Assembly: GCA_016780525.1 (NCBI GenBank)
Contig: JADHLR010000068.1
Location: 1-8,252 of the forward strand
DNA: 8,252 bases
Direction: 5' to 3'
Source: Candidatus Puniceispirillum sp.
GTDB lineage: Bacteria; Pseudomonadota; Alphaproteobacteria; Puniceispirillales; Puniceispirillaceae
The position numbers and the translations under genes were made by a program. The notes under the pieces are model-generated. The model saw nothing but the letters and a program-made list of their open reading frames with translations, had not been told where the DNA came from and did not search any database. Below are positions 1 to 6,803 of this stretch, piece after piece. Within the stretch, counting starts at the first letter, position 1, and every line of letters begins with the position of its first letter.

Positions 1-948
1 GCCGTCAAGCTCAAACGCCAGCAAGCTGCCAAAGCCCGACATCTGCTTTTTCGCCAAGGCATGTTGCGGATGGCTGCTATGCCCAGGATAGCTGGTTTTG
101 CGAATTTTAGGGTGCTGAAAAAGCCAATCAGCAATTTTCGCCGCATTCTGGCTTTGCGCCGCCACGCGTAACGGCAGGGTTTCGAGTGCTTTGACCATCA
201 CCCACGCATTAAATGCGCTAATCGCCGCACCGGTCTGCCGATAGAATGGTAAAAATACATCCTCGACAAAATCACGTGAACCTAGGACAGCACCGCCAAG
301 CAACCGGCCTTGACCATCAATATGCTTCGTCGTCGAATAAATCACAATATCCGCACCAAGTGCCAATGGCTTTTGATACAATGGCGAGGCAAACACATTA
401 TCCACCATCACCAGCGCGCCAGCTTTATGCGCCAGCTTTGACACAGCCGCAATGTCGACAAGCTCAAGAACCGGGTTGGACGGGCTTTCCAAAAACACCA
501 ATTTTGCCGGCTGCGACAATGCCGTTTCCCAGGCAGCCAGATCGGTACCGTCAATCAACTCGGTCTGGATTCCCCAGCGTGGCAGAATTTTTGTCAAAAC
601 AGCGTGACAGGCGCCAAACAAAGCACGGCTCGCCACCACCCGGTCGCCCGCTTCAAGCTGGCAAGCCAGCGCACCAAAAACCGCCGCCATGCCACTGCCG
701 GTTGCGCGGCAGGCTTGTGCCCCCTCAAGCAATGCCAGCCGATCCTCAAACATTTTGACTGTCGGATTGCCGTAACGCGAATAGACAAAAACATCGGCTT
801 CATCACGGAACGCCGCCGCCGCCTCTTCGGCCGAGCTATAAACAAACCCGGATGTTAAATATAGCGCTTCGGATGTTTCCTGATGCGCCGAACGGTTGAG
901 GCCGCCGCGCACAAGCTTGGTGGCTGTGCGATATTCTTTACCGGTCAT
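1..948 (-). CDS. metZ: O-succinylhomoserine sulfhydrylase, C-terminus cut by window edge
   Basis: PLP-dependent enzyme of the Cys/Met metabolism family. It makes homocysteine from O-succinylhomoserine and sulfide, the direct-sulfhydrylation step of methionine synthesis in the cytoplasm. Visible are 316 residues. They include YSRYGNPT (56-63), the SGM cofactor-binding turn (85-87), the ESPSNP segment (154-159), the PLP-ring aspartate in VDN (D183) and the Schiff-base lysine in STTKHIDGQG (K208). The family is usually about 390-400 residues, so roughly 80 are missing beyond base 1. The start is ATG at 948, preceded by a good AGGAAAG ribosome-binding site inside the end of the upstream DUF1737 gene, which it overlaps by 11 bases in another frame. 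That implies translational coupling. MetZ is preferred over MetB or MetC because of the GFVYSSAEEA and KHIDGQGR signatures. Use of the O-acetyl substrate cannot be excluded. Confidence 0.93.
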   Translation of the reverse strand, partial: MTGKEYRTATKLVRGGLNRSAHQETSEALYLTSGFVYSSAEEAAAAFRDEADVFVYSRYGNPTVKMFEDRLALLEGAQACRATGSGMAAVFGALACQLEAGDRVVASRALFGACHAVLTKILPRWGIQTELIDGTDLAAWETALSQPAKLVFLESPSNPVLELVDIAAVSKLAHKAGALVMVDNVFASPLYQKPLALGADIVIYSTTKHIDGQGRLLGGAVLGSRDFVEDVFLPFYRQTGAAISAFNAWVMVKALETLPLRVAAQSQNAAKIADWLFQHPKIRKTSYPGHSSHPQHALAKKQMSGFGSLLAFELDG

Positions 949-1150
949 TGGATCTTTCCTGGTCAGCAAAGTCAGTTGTTGTGACGATCATTTCAGGCAA
1001 GATAACGGCCTGCCCAACCACCCGCACATCCTTGTCCATGACCATAACAGGATTCCCGTATAACACATAACCGTCAGCCAGCGCATCGCTGACACGCTGA
1101 CAAAAATCAGCATTATCTACACCACTCAGGAAACGGTATGATTTACGCAT
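938..1150 (-). CDS. Small DUF1737 family protein
   Basis: A 70-residue protein resembling DUF1737. It has the family pattern YRFLSG near the N-terminus, then FCxRVxxAL, then GYxLYGNP and a VxGQAV strand (about residues 5-50). The function is unknown. It is predicted cytoplasmic, with no signal peptide or membrane segment. The tail after residue 52 is polar and probably variable. The ATG at 1150 is fixed by two in-frame TGA codons shortly upstream and a modest GAAGAG ribosome-binding site 8 bases away. Its last 11 bases overlap the metZ start, so it is the first full-length gene of a metZ operon. Such neighbours of metZ are, as I recall, common in alphaproteobacteria, which hints at a role tied to sulfur or methionine metabolism; this is inference. 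Confidence 0.8.
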   Translation of the reverse strand: MRKSYRFLSGVDNADFCQRVSDALADGYVLYGNPVMVMDKDVRVVGQAVILPEMIVTTTDFADQERSNDR

Positions 1151-1241
1151 AGCAGCAGCTCTTCATCAGCCAAATCAGCGAGGTTACCGTAATTGAAACG
1201 CCAACACAGCACCATATCAATAACACGGGCATCAATGACAT
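1143..1241 (-). CDS. Possible Cys-rich hydrophobic leader peptide / small membrane protein
   Basis: A 32-codon ORF from ATG 1241 to TAA 1143, ending 8 bases inside the DUF1737 gene in another frame. The product is almost entirely hydrophobic (a PVLLIWCC stretch, then VGVSITVTSLIWLM) with one lysine near the end, so it could form a single membrane helix. It carries two Cys-Cys pairs (residues 11-12 and 29-30). The second pair lies directly over the DUF1737 start region. The likely promoter at 1264-1307 would put it near the 5' end of the mRNA. There is no convincing ribosome-binding site, and a chance ORF in a short leader is quite possible. If real, it could be a cysteine-sensing leader peptide or a small membrane protein. 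Confidence 0.35.
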   Translation of the reverse strand: MSLMPVLLIWCCVGVSITVTSLIWLMKSCCYA

Positions 1242-1263
1242 AAGATCAATTGAATGGGGGTAA

Positions 1264-1307
1264 ATTATACGAGATAAATTATATAGGGGTTAATCGCATC
1301 CGGTTAA
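1264..1307 (-). promoter_or_regulatory. Duplicated promoter for the DUF1737-metZ operon
   Basis: Two perfect TATAAT -10 boxes (1264-1269 and 1278-1283 on the minus strand) lie exactly 14 bp apart. Each is preceded by an 18-bp spacer and a TTAACC element (1288-1293 and 1302-1307) matching four of six TTGACA positions. Transcription from the nearer one should begin around 1257, giving a leader of about 105 nt. The two promoters appear to have arisen by a 14-bp duplication. Activity is inferred. Confidence 0.55.
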
Positions 1308-1326
1308 TCGCATTCAGTTAATCGCG
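1289..1326. repeat. 14-bp tandem repeat across the regA stop codon
   Basis: GTTAATCGC occurs at 1289, 1303 and 1317, a strict 14-bp period, with partly conserved spacers. The rightmost copy contains the regA stop codon (TAA on the minus strand, 1318-1320) and the other two supply the -35-like elements of the downstream promoters. No hairpin terminator is visible between regA and the DUF1737 gene. Confidence 0.8.
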
Positions 1327-1848
1327 GGGCGCATGCTTGCTCAAAATACGTTGCAGGGTACGGCGGTGCATGCGCAGCCGGCGCGCTGTTTCCGACACAT
1401 TGCGTCCACATTGTTCATAAACGCGCTGAATATGTTCCCAACGCACCCGATCAGCGCTCATTGGGTCTTGCGGCGGTGGCGGCATGTCTCCGCCCGTCTG
1501 CAACAGCGCCGCCGCTATTTGATCAGGGTCGGCCGGCTTCGGAAGATAATCCAGAGCGCCCGCTTTCACCGCGGCAACAGCCGTGGCAATATTGCCAAAA
1601 CCTGTCAGCATGATGATCCGGCAATCGGCACGTTTTTTGCGCAGTTCCGGCACCAGACTAAGGCCTGTCCCATCATCCAGCTTCATATCAAGAATGGCAT
1701 AGGCAGGTGGCGTTTTGCGCACCAGATCGATGCCATCACTGACCGTGCCGGCATCAATCACATCAAAGCCGCGTGTTTCCATCGCCCGGCATAAACGGTT
1801 CCGTAGCGGGGCATCATCGTCCAAAATCAACAGTGTTTTTTCAGTCAC
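1318..1848 (-). CDS. regA: RegA/PrrA/ActR-type redox response regulator
   Basis: A 176-residue response regulator: receiver domain (about 4-118), proline-rich linker (PPPP at about 122-125), and a Fis-type helix-turn-helix at the C-terminus (about 135-172). Receiver residues present are the acidic cluster D10-D12, phospho-acceptor D54, T82 and K104. The recognition region MHRRTLQRIL is the hallmark of the RegA/PrrA/ActR family, global redox regulators that control respiration, carbon and nitrogen fixation, and photosynthesis where present. The start is GTG at 1848, with an in-frame TAG immediately before it, so no earlier start is possible. The ribosome-binding site is weak. It follows regB by 38 bases and is surely its partner. 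No senC/Sco gene lies between or beside them here. Confidence 0.93.
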   Translation of the reverse strand: MTEKTLLILDDDAPLRNRLCRAMETRGFDVIDAGTVSDGIDLVRKTPPAYAILDMKLDDGTGLSLVPELRKKRADCRIIMLTGFGNIATAVAAVKAGALDYLPKPADPDQIAAALLQTGGDMPPPPQDPMSADRVRWEHIQRVYEQCGRNVSETARRLRMHRRTLQRILSKHAPRD

Positions 1849-1880
1849 CTAAACATCCAATCTGCAGATGTGCCCATCAT
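1845..1880 (-). other. Possible 11-codon coupling ORF between regB and regA
   Basis: In the short regB-regA gap, ATG ATG at 1880-1875 opens a frame of 11 codons. It ends in a TGA at 1845-1847 that overlaps the regA GTG start as GTGA. A CAGGG sequence sits just upstream of the second ATG. It could carry ribosomes from the regB stop into regA, whose own ribosome-binding site is poor. An ORF this short can easily occur by chance. Confidence 0.2.
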
Positions 1881-1886
1881 ACCCTG

Positions 1887-3140
1887 TTACCCAACTGATT
1901 CACGCGGAAGACTGATTTTCACCTTGCCGCCGCCGCGTTGATCATTCGCAAAGCTAATTGCGCCGCCTATCGATTCAAGCAAACTCCGCGCAATAAACAG
2001 ACCCAGTCCGCGGTGTCCTTGCTGGCCAGCGCGGGTGCTATTCCAGGGCTGACCCGCCCGCGCCAAGGTTGCCGCGTTAAAGCCAATACCATCATCAACA
2101 ATGGTTATATGGAGATCAATAGCCGTCCATTCAATGTTTATCGTCACATCATGTGCCGAAAACTCCAGCGCATTCTGTAATAGATTTTCCAGAGCATGAA
2201 CAAGTTCCGGACGACGCCACAACAACGGAACTGCATTTTCGCGGCTATAGACAAGTTTGAAATTTGTCTGATTTTGCGATAGCCGGCTGTAAATAATCTC
2301 TTCAATCATTGCGGTGATCGGCTCAGGTGACTCAGCCGCCAGCGCCTTTACACTTGTATGGCTGTCAATTTCGCTCAAAATCACCCGGCAGCGCTCGACT
2401 TCGGTACGCAGCAGCTGAATATCGTCATATATCGGATCATTTGGGTCAACTTCACGATCCAATTCATGCGCAATGACCGTTATCGTATTCAGCGGTGACC
2501 CCAATTTATGCGCAGCACTGGTTGCCAGAGCACCAAGCGCGCGGCTTTGCTGTTCCTCCATTAATGCCAGGTTGGCCTCCGCCAATGTGCCCGATAAGCG
2601 CCGCGCACTCGACGCGACCCACCAGGTGTAACCAGCGATAAAACCGCTGGATAAAATTAACGCCAGCCATACCCCAGCCAGATATTGAAACGGGAATTGT
2701 ACGGGCTGTCCCCAATCAAGCGGATAATTATACATCGCCAGAAAGCTCACCGAAGCGGCCACTAACCCAACCAACAGCAACGTCGATTGACGGCGCAACA
2801 CAGCTGCAGAGACAACAACAGGCGCCAAAATCATGACCGAAAACGGATTTAACAGACCGCCTGTCAGATAGAGCAGTGCCGCCAACTGGATAACGTCAAA
2901 GCCAAGTTCGAGAAAACTCGCCTGCTGATAGAGAGAGCGCTTTTGCGCCGCATGTATATGCCAGAAATTGACAATGGCGGAACAGCCAACAACAGCCAGC
3001 GCCGGGTAAAGCGGCAAGTCAAATTCTAAAAAGCTGTGGGTGAATAACAGCGCGGCCAATTGCCCGGCCACCGCGAGCCAGCGAATAACAAAAATAGCCT
3101 GTGGATCAATCGGCCCACGATATGCCGGGTCGGTGTTCAT
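1887..3140 (-). CDS. regB: RegB/PrrB/ActS-type membrane sensor histidine kinase
   Basis: A 417-residue kinase. Six membrane segments occupy about residues 14-37, 45-62, 77-95, 98-116, 119-137 and 153-176. The loop before the fourth carries GGLLNPF (94-100), matching the GGxxNPF quinone-sensing motif of RegB. The cytoplasmic part has an H box with phospho-acceptor H211, the redox-cysteine context ERCRVIL (C251), an N box ENLLQNALEFS (318-328), G1 box DDGIGF (349-354) and G2 box HRGLGLFIA (376-384). RegB senses quinone and redox state and phosphorylates RegA. Unusually, the residue after the His is Lys (HKLGSPL), whereas the family normally reads HELGTPL. The ATG at 3140 has no clear ribosome-binding site. 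It lies 33 bases after gyrB, in the same frame with no stop between. Confidence 0.93.
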   Translation of the reverse strand: MNTDPAYRGPIDPQAIFVIRWLAVAGQLAALLFTHSFLEFDLPLYPALAVVGCSAIVNFWHIHAAQKRSLYQQASFLELGFDVIQLAALLYLTGGLLNPFSVMILAPVVVSAAVLRRQSTLLLVGLVAASVSFLAMYNYPLDWGQPVQFPFQYLAGVWLALILSSGFIAGYTWWVASSARRLSGTLAEANLALMEEQQSRALGALATSAAHKLGSPLNTITVIAHELDREVDPNDPIYDDIQLLRTEVERCRVILSEIDSHTSVKALAAESPEPITAMIEEIIYSRLSQNQTNFKLVYSRENAVPLLWRRPELVHALENLLQNALEFSAHDVTINIEWTAIDLHITIVDDGIGFNAATLARAGQPWNSTRAGQQGHRGLGLFIARSLLESIGGAISFANDQRGGGKVKISLPRESVG

Positions 3141-3173
3141 GGCGCGCCGGCAGCCGATACGCCATGCGCACCG

Positions 3174-5600
3174 CTAAACATCAAGATTAGCGACGCGCAA
3201 CGCATTTTCCTGAATGAAGTTACGGCGCTCCTCAACAGCTTCACCCATCAAAGTCGAAAAGGCGTTATCTGCATCATCTTCCTGATCGATTGTCACCTGC
3301 AGCAAAATCCGCTGATCCGGATCAAGTGTGGTTTCCCAAAGCTGGCTTGGATTCATTTCGCCAAGACCCTTATAGCGGGAAATCTGCGCCCCCTTGCGGC
3401 CGGTCTGAAAGACCGTTTGCGCCAGTGCGGTCGGGCCATTTATCTCGATGCTCTGTGCGCCAAAGCGGAACTGTGCCGGCTTGCCATAATGCAATTGCAG
3501 ATGCGCCGCCATGGTGTCGAGATGCTGCGCTTCAGCAAGGCTGACAATACGCTGGTCAATCACATGGCGCTCGGTGATTCCGCGCAACCGCCGCTGCACC
3601 ACAATGGCTTGCCCATGCGCGGTATCCTCAATGCTCGCTTGCCAGCCTTTTTCCAAAACAGTGGCGATCGCCTCAAGCCGTTTGGCCAGATAGTCCGCCG
3701 CCTCTGCATTGTTCAAAACGGACATATTCAACAGTCCGGCAATCGCCGCTTGTTCAACCACATCACGGTTTCCGACCTGCCGCCCGACAGCCTCGATCAT
3801 CCGGCTGGCGGTGACCGATTGGCCAGTGACCTCGGCTAGATCCGGGCCGGCCAACTGCTGTCCATCCGCAATTGTCAAAACCGCATCTTTCAAACCGGCA
3901 TCGACCAGATAGCCATCCAGCTCGCGCTGGTCTTTTAAATAGACTTCAGACTGTCCCCGTTTCGCGCGGAACAGCGGTGGCTGCGCAATATACAGATAGC
4001 CCTTTTCAATCAGCGGGCGCATATGCCGGAAAAAGAACGTCAGCAACAATGTTCTGATATGGCTGCCATCCACATCAGCGTCGGTCATGATAATCACTTT
4101 GTGATAGCGAATTTTTTCAACATCCATCTCATGATTGCCAATGCCAGCGCCAATTGCCGTGATCAGCGTGCCGATTTCAGCGGACGACAGCATTTTATCA
4201 AGACGGGCACGTTCAACATTCAGAATTTTACCACGCAACGGCAAAATCGCCTGATTCGCGCGATCCCGACCTTGTTTGGCCGATCCCCCCGCCGAGTCAC
4301 CCTCGACCAGAAACACCTCAGATTTTGCCGGGTCACGTTCCTGACAATCAGCCAGCTTTCCGGGCAAGCTCGCCACATCCATAACACCCTTGCGGCGGGT
4401 TAAATCGCGGGCTTTGCGGGCGGCCTCACGCGCTGCGGCGGCTTCATAGGCTTTTGACACAATGCGCTTGGCTTCGCTCGGATGTTCTTCAAACCATTGG
4501 TTCAGACAGTCTGCCACCGCATTTTCCACAACCGGCCGCACTTCGGACGACACCAGCTTGTCTTTCGTCTGTGAGGAAAATTTTGGATCCGGCACTTTAA
4601 CCGACACAATCGCGGTTAGCCCTTCGCGCGCATCTTCGCCGGTCAGTTGGACTTTTTCACGTTTGGCAATACCGCTTTCCTGTGCATAGCTATTGACCAC
4701 ACGGGTCATCGCGCCACGGAATCCGGCAAGATGTGCGCCGCCATCACGTTGCGGAATATTATTGGTAAAACACAGCGTATTTTCATGAAATGAATCAGTC
4801 CAGGCCAGCGCCAGCTCGACGGTTATGTCATCGCGGCTGGAATCAGCGGTGATGATCTCATGCAAGGCAGTGCGCGACCGGTTAAGATAGTCAACAAAAG
4901 CTGTCAGCCCGCCATCAAAGTAAAATTCCGAGACCAGATTTTCGGCTGGCCGCTCATCGGTTAAGCGGATGCGGACGCCGCTATTCAAAAATGCCAGCTC
5001 ACGCAGCCGGTGTTCAAGAGTCGAAAATTCAAAATTAACATGCGCAAAAATTTCCCGCGACGGCATAAAGGTCACATGCGTCCCGCTTTGCCCGTCAGCC
5101 TCACCTAAAATTTCCAGCGGGCCATCAGCATCGCCCATTTTAAAGCCGATCTGATGCTTTTTGTCGTTACGAAAAATGGTCAGCTGAAGCCATTCGGACA
5201 AGGCATTAACAACCGAAACGCCGACCCCGTGCAATCCGCCCGAGACCTTGTAGGAATTATTATCAAATTTACCGCCGGCATGCAGCTGCGTCATGATCAC
5301 TTCGGCTGCCGAAACGCCCTCTTCAGCGTGAATATCAACCGGAATGCCCCGGCCATTATCAGTGACCGTCACCGACCCATCCTTATTCAGCTTTACCTCG
5401 ACAATGTCACAATGCCCGGCAAGCGCCTCATCAATCGCATTATCGACAACCTCATAGACCATGTGATGCAGCCCGGAGCCATCATCGGTGTCGCCAATAT
5501 ACATGCCGGGGCGCTTGCGAACAGCGTCCAGACCGCGCAACACCTTAATCGAATCTGCGCCATAAGCGGCTTCGTTTTCAGCCATATCACCTTCACTCAT
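3174..5600 (-). CDS. gyrB: DNA gyrase subunit B
   Basis: ATPase subunit of DNA gyrase, which introduces negative supercoils together with GyrA. About 808 residues, the long Gram-negative form. Numbered from the GTG at 5603, the GHKL ATPase shows E51 and N55 in EVVDNAIDEA, DNGRGIPV (82-89), the GGLHGVGVS ATP lid and QTK (345-347) of the transducer domain. The TOPRIM domain has VEGDSAGG (433-440, E434) and DADVDGSH (508-515). An insert of about 190 residues precedes the conserved C-terminal RYKGLGEMNP (743-752), as in proteobacterial GyrB. The start is ambiguous. ATG 5600 is chosen because GAGG lies 7 bases upstream and it overlaps the recF TGA by one base. GTG 5603 and ATG 5585 (with AAGG close by) are alternatives. 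Co-translation with recF is likely. Confidence 0.97.
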   Translation of the reverse strand: MSEGDMAENEAAYGADSIKVLRGLDAVRKRPGMYIGDTDDGSGLHHMVYEVVDNAIDEALAGHCDIVEVKLNKDGSVTVTDNGRGIPVDIHAEEGVSAAEVIMTQLHAGGKFDNNSYKVSGGLHGVGVSVVNALSEWLQLTIFRNDKKHQIGFKMGDADGPLEILGEADGQSGTHVTFMPSREIFAHVNFEFSTLEHRLRELAFLNSGVRIRLTDERPAENLVSEFYFDGGLTAFVDYLNRSRTALHEIITADSSRDDITVELALAWTDSFHENTLCFTNNIPQRDGGAHLAGFRGAMTRVVNSYAQESGIAKREKVQLTGEDAREGLTAIVSVKVPDPKFSSQTKDKLVSSEVRPVVENAVADCLNQWFEEHPSEAKRIVSKAYEAAAAREAARKARDLTRRKGVMDVASLPGKLADCQERDPAKSEVFLVEGDSAGGSAKQGRDRANQAILPLRGKILNVERARLDKMLSSAEIGTLITAIGAGIGNHEMDVEKIRYHKVIIMTDADVDGSHIRTLLLTFFFRHMRPLIEKGYLYIAQPPLFRAKRGQSEVYLKDQRELDGYLVDAGLKDAVLTIADGQQLAGPDLAEVTGQSVTASRMIEAVGRQVGNRDVVEQAAIAGLLNMSVLNNAEAADYLAKRLEAIATVLEKGWQASIEDTAHGQAIVVQRRLRGITERHVIDQRIVSLAEAQHLDTMAAHLQLHYGKPAQFRFGAQSIEINGPTALAQTVFQTGRKGAQISRYKGLGEMNPSQLWETTLDPDQRILLQVTIDQEDDADNAFSTLMGEAVEERRNFIQENALRVANLDV

Positions 5601-6796
5601 CACTTTACCTCAAACTCTGGCGTCTGGTCAGACCGCGACGCTGGTCGCATTTCAATAAATTGGGCTTTGCCTCTTAGATCGTCAAATTGCTGTTGATCGC
5701 TGCCACTATACCAGCATTGCCCGCCAAGCAGGCTGACAGCCTCAAAGAGTGCGGAGCGGCGATCCGCGTCAAGATGCGCCGCCACATCGTCCAGCAGCAT
5801 AATGGGCGACCTGCCAAGGCGCCGTTCCTGCAGTCTGGCATGTGCCATAACCACCGCGATCAGCAACGCCTTTTGCTGGCCGGTTGAGGCCAGATAGGCA
5901 GGTGTTTTACTGGCCAGATGCAGCGCCTGCAGATCGCTGGCATGTGGCCCGGGCATCGCCAAATCACCCGCCAGACGTGCTGTTTTGGCCGCCGCCATCA
6001 ATTTATCCTCTACCTGCAGAGCCGGCATATCCGCCAGCCATTGTTCGGTATCACCAACAAGGCTGAGCTGTACCCCCGGAAAGCCAAGCCAGCCTTTTTC
6101 CGCCTCTTGGTTCAGATCGCGTATCAGCGTCTGTCGCGCCGCTGTCACCGCCACTGCGGTTTCGGCAAGGATCGCCTCGATTGACTGCACCCAGGCCGTG
6201 TCACCACTGGCTTCAGACAACAGATAAGCCCGTTGCCGCAGGGCTTTTTCATAGCGCGCCATACGACCGATATGGGCCGGGTCAAACGCAATCACCAAAC
6301 GATCCAGAAACCGCCGCCGCGCACCGGGGCTATCGACAAAAATCCCGTCCATATGCGGTGCCAGCCAGGACACCGTGATATAACCGCCAATCTCGGTCTG
6401 TGATACATTCTGTCCTTCAAGCCGCATCACCCGTGCCGCCTGTGCCGCGTCAACCGCCACACCAGACCCGATTTGCACATCGCCATCGGCGCTTTGTACC
6501 GTTGCCGCCACCGCCCAATCAGATGTGCCTGATGCCGTATTCGGCCAATGTTCACGCCGCGCCCGTCGCATGCCACGCCCTGGCGCCAAAAGCGAAACAG
6601 CTTCCAGCAAATTGGTTTTGCCAACACCATTCGGCCCTGTCAAAACAACAGCTGGCGCCGCAAGCTGCAATTGCGCCCGACGATAGTTGCGAAAATTATC
6701 AACCATCAATTTCGACAGCCATAGGCGTTTCTGCTGATGCAGATTATCAATCGCAAGCGCCGCTGGCGCTGTTATGGAGTGCGACAGAACGCTCAC
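5600..6796 (-). CDS. recF: DNA replication and repair protein RecF
   Basis: SMC-like ATPase of the RecFOR pathway, which loads RecA at single-strand gaps. The 398 residues contain Walker A GPNGVGKT (54-61), the DFRNY-type segment DNFRNYRR (33-40), the ABC signature STGQQK (304-309), and Walker B with D-loop IMLLDDVAAHLD (332-343). The start is GTG at 6796, 7 bases after the dnaN stop. This gives about 25 residues before the usual first strand (LWLSKL). The only nearby ATG (codon 31) would remove that strand, so the GTG or another non-ATG codon is needed. The stop overlaps the gyrB start. It is a little longer than most RecF because of the N-terminal extension. Confidence 0.96.
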   Translation of the reverse strand: MSVLSHSITAPAALAIDNLHQQKRLWLSKLMVDNFRNYRRAQLQLAAPAVVLTGPNGVGKTNLLEAVSLLAPGRGMRRARREHWPNTASGTSDWAVAATVQSADGDVQIGSGVAVDAAQAARVMRLEGQNVSQTEIGGYITVSWLAPHMDGIFVDSPGARRRFLDRLVIAFDPAHIGRMARYEKALRQRAYLLSEASGDTAWVQSIEAILAETAVAVTAARQTLIRDLNQEAEKGWLGFPGVQLSLVGDTEQWLADMPALQVEDKLMAAAKTARLAGDLAMPGPHASDLQALHLASKTPAYLASTGQQKALLIAVVMAHARLQERRLGRSPIMLLDDVAAHLDADRRSALFEAVSLLGGQCWYSGSDQQQFDDLRGKAQFIEMRPASRSDQTPEFEVK

Positions 6797-6803
6797 ATCT
6801 TAC

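Noticed and set aside
246..758. A 170-codon plus-strand frame
   Set aside because: It is antisense to metZ, rich in Pro, Gln and Arg as expected from reversed coding sequence, and shows no family signature.
1151..1257. SAM-II riboswitch in the metZ operon leader
   Set aside because: SAM-II riboswitches precede methionine genes in alphaproteobacteria, but the typical GCTAAAAAGG-type 3' pseudoknot segment and a matching stem are absent; only a weak CTGATTT resemblance exists.
1289..1326. CtrA binding sites from the repeated TTAA motifs
   Set aside because: The TTAA pairs are separated by 10 bases, whereas the CtrA consensus needs 7. The repeats fit a duplicated promoter better.
3060..3839. 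A 259-codon open frame on the plus strand
   Set aside because: It lies antisense to the C-terminal part of gyrB and the start of regB, both well supported, and its translation has no recognisable domain. It is a shadow of gyrB codon usage.
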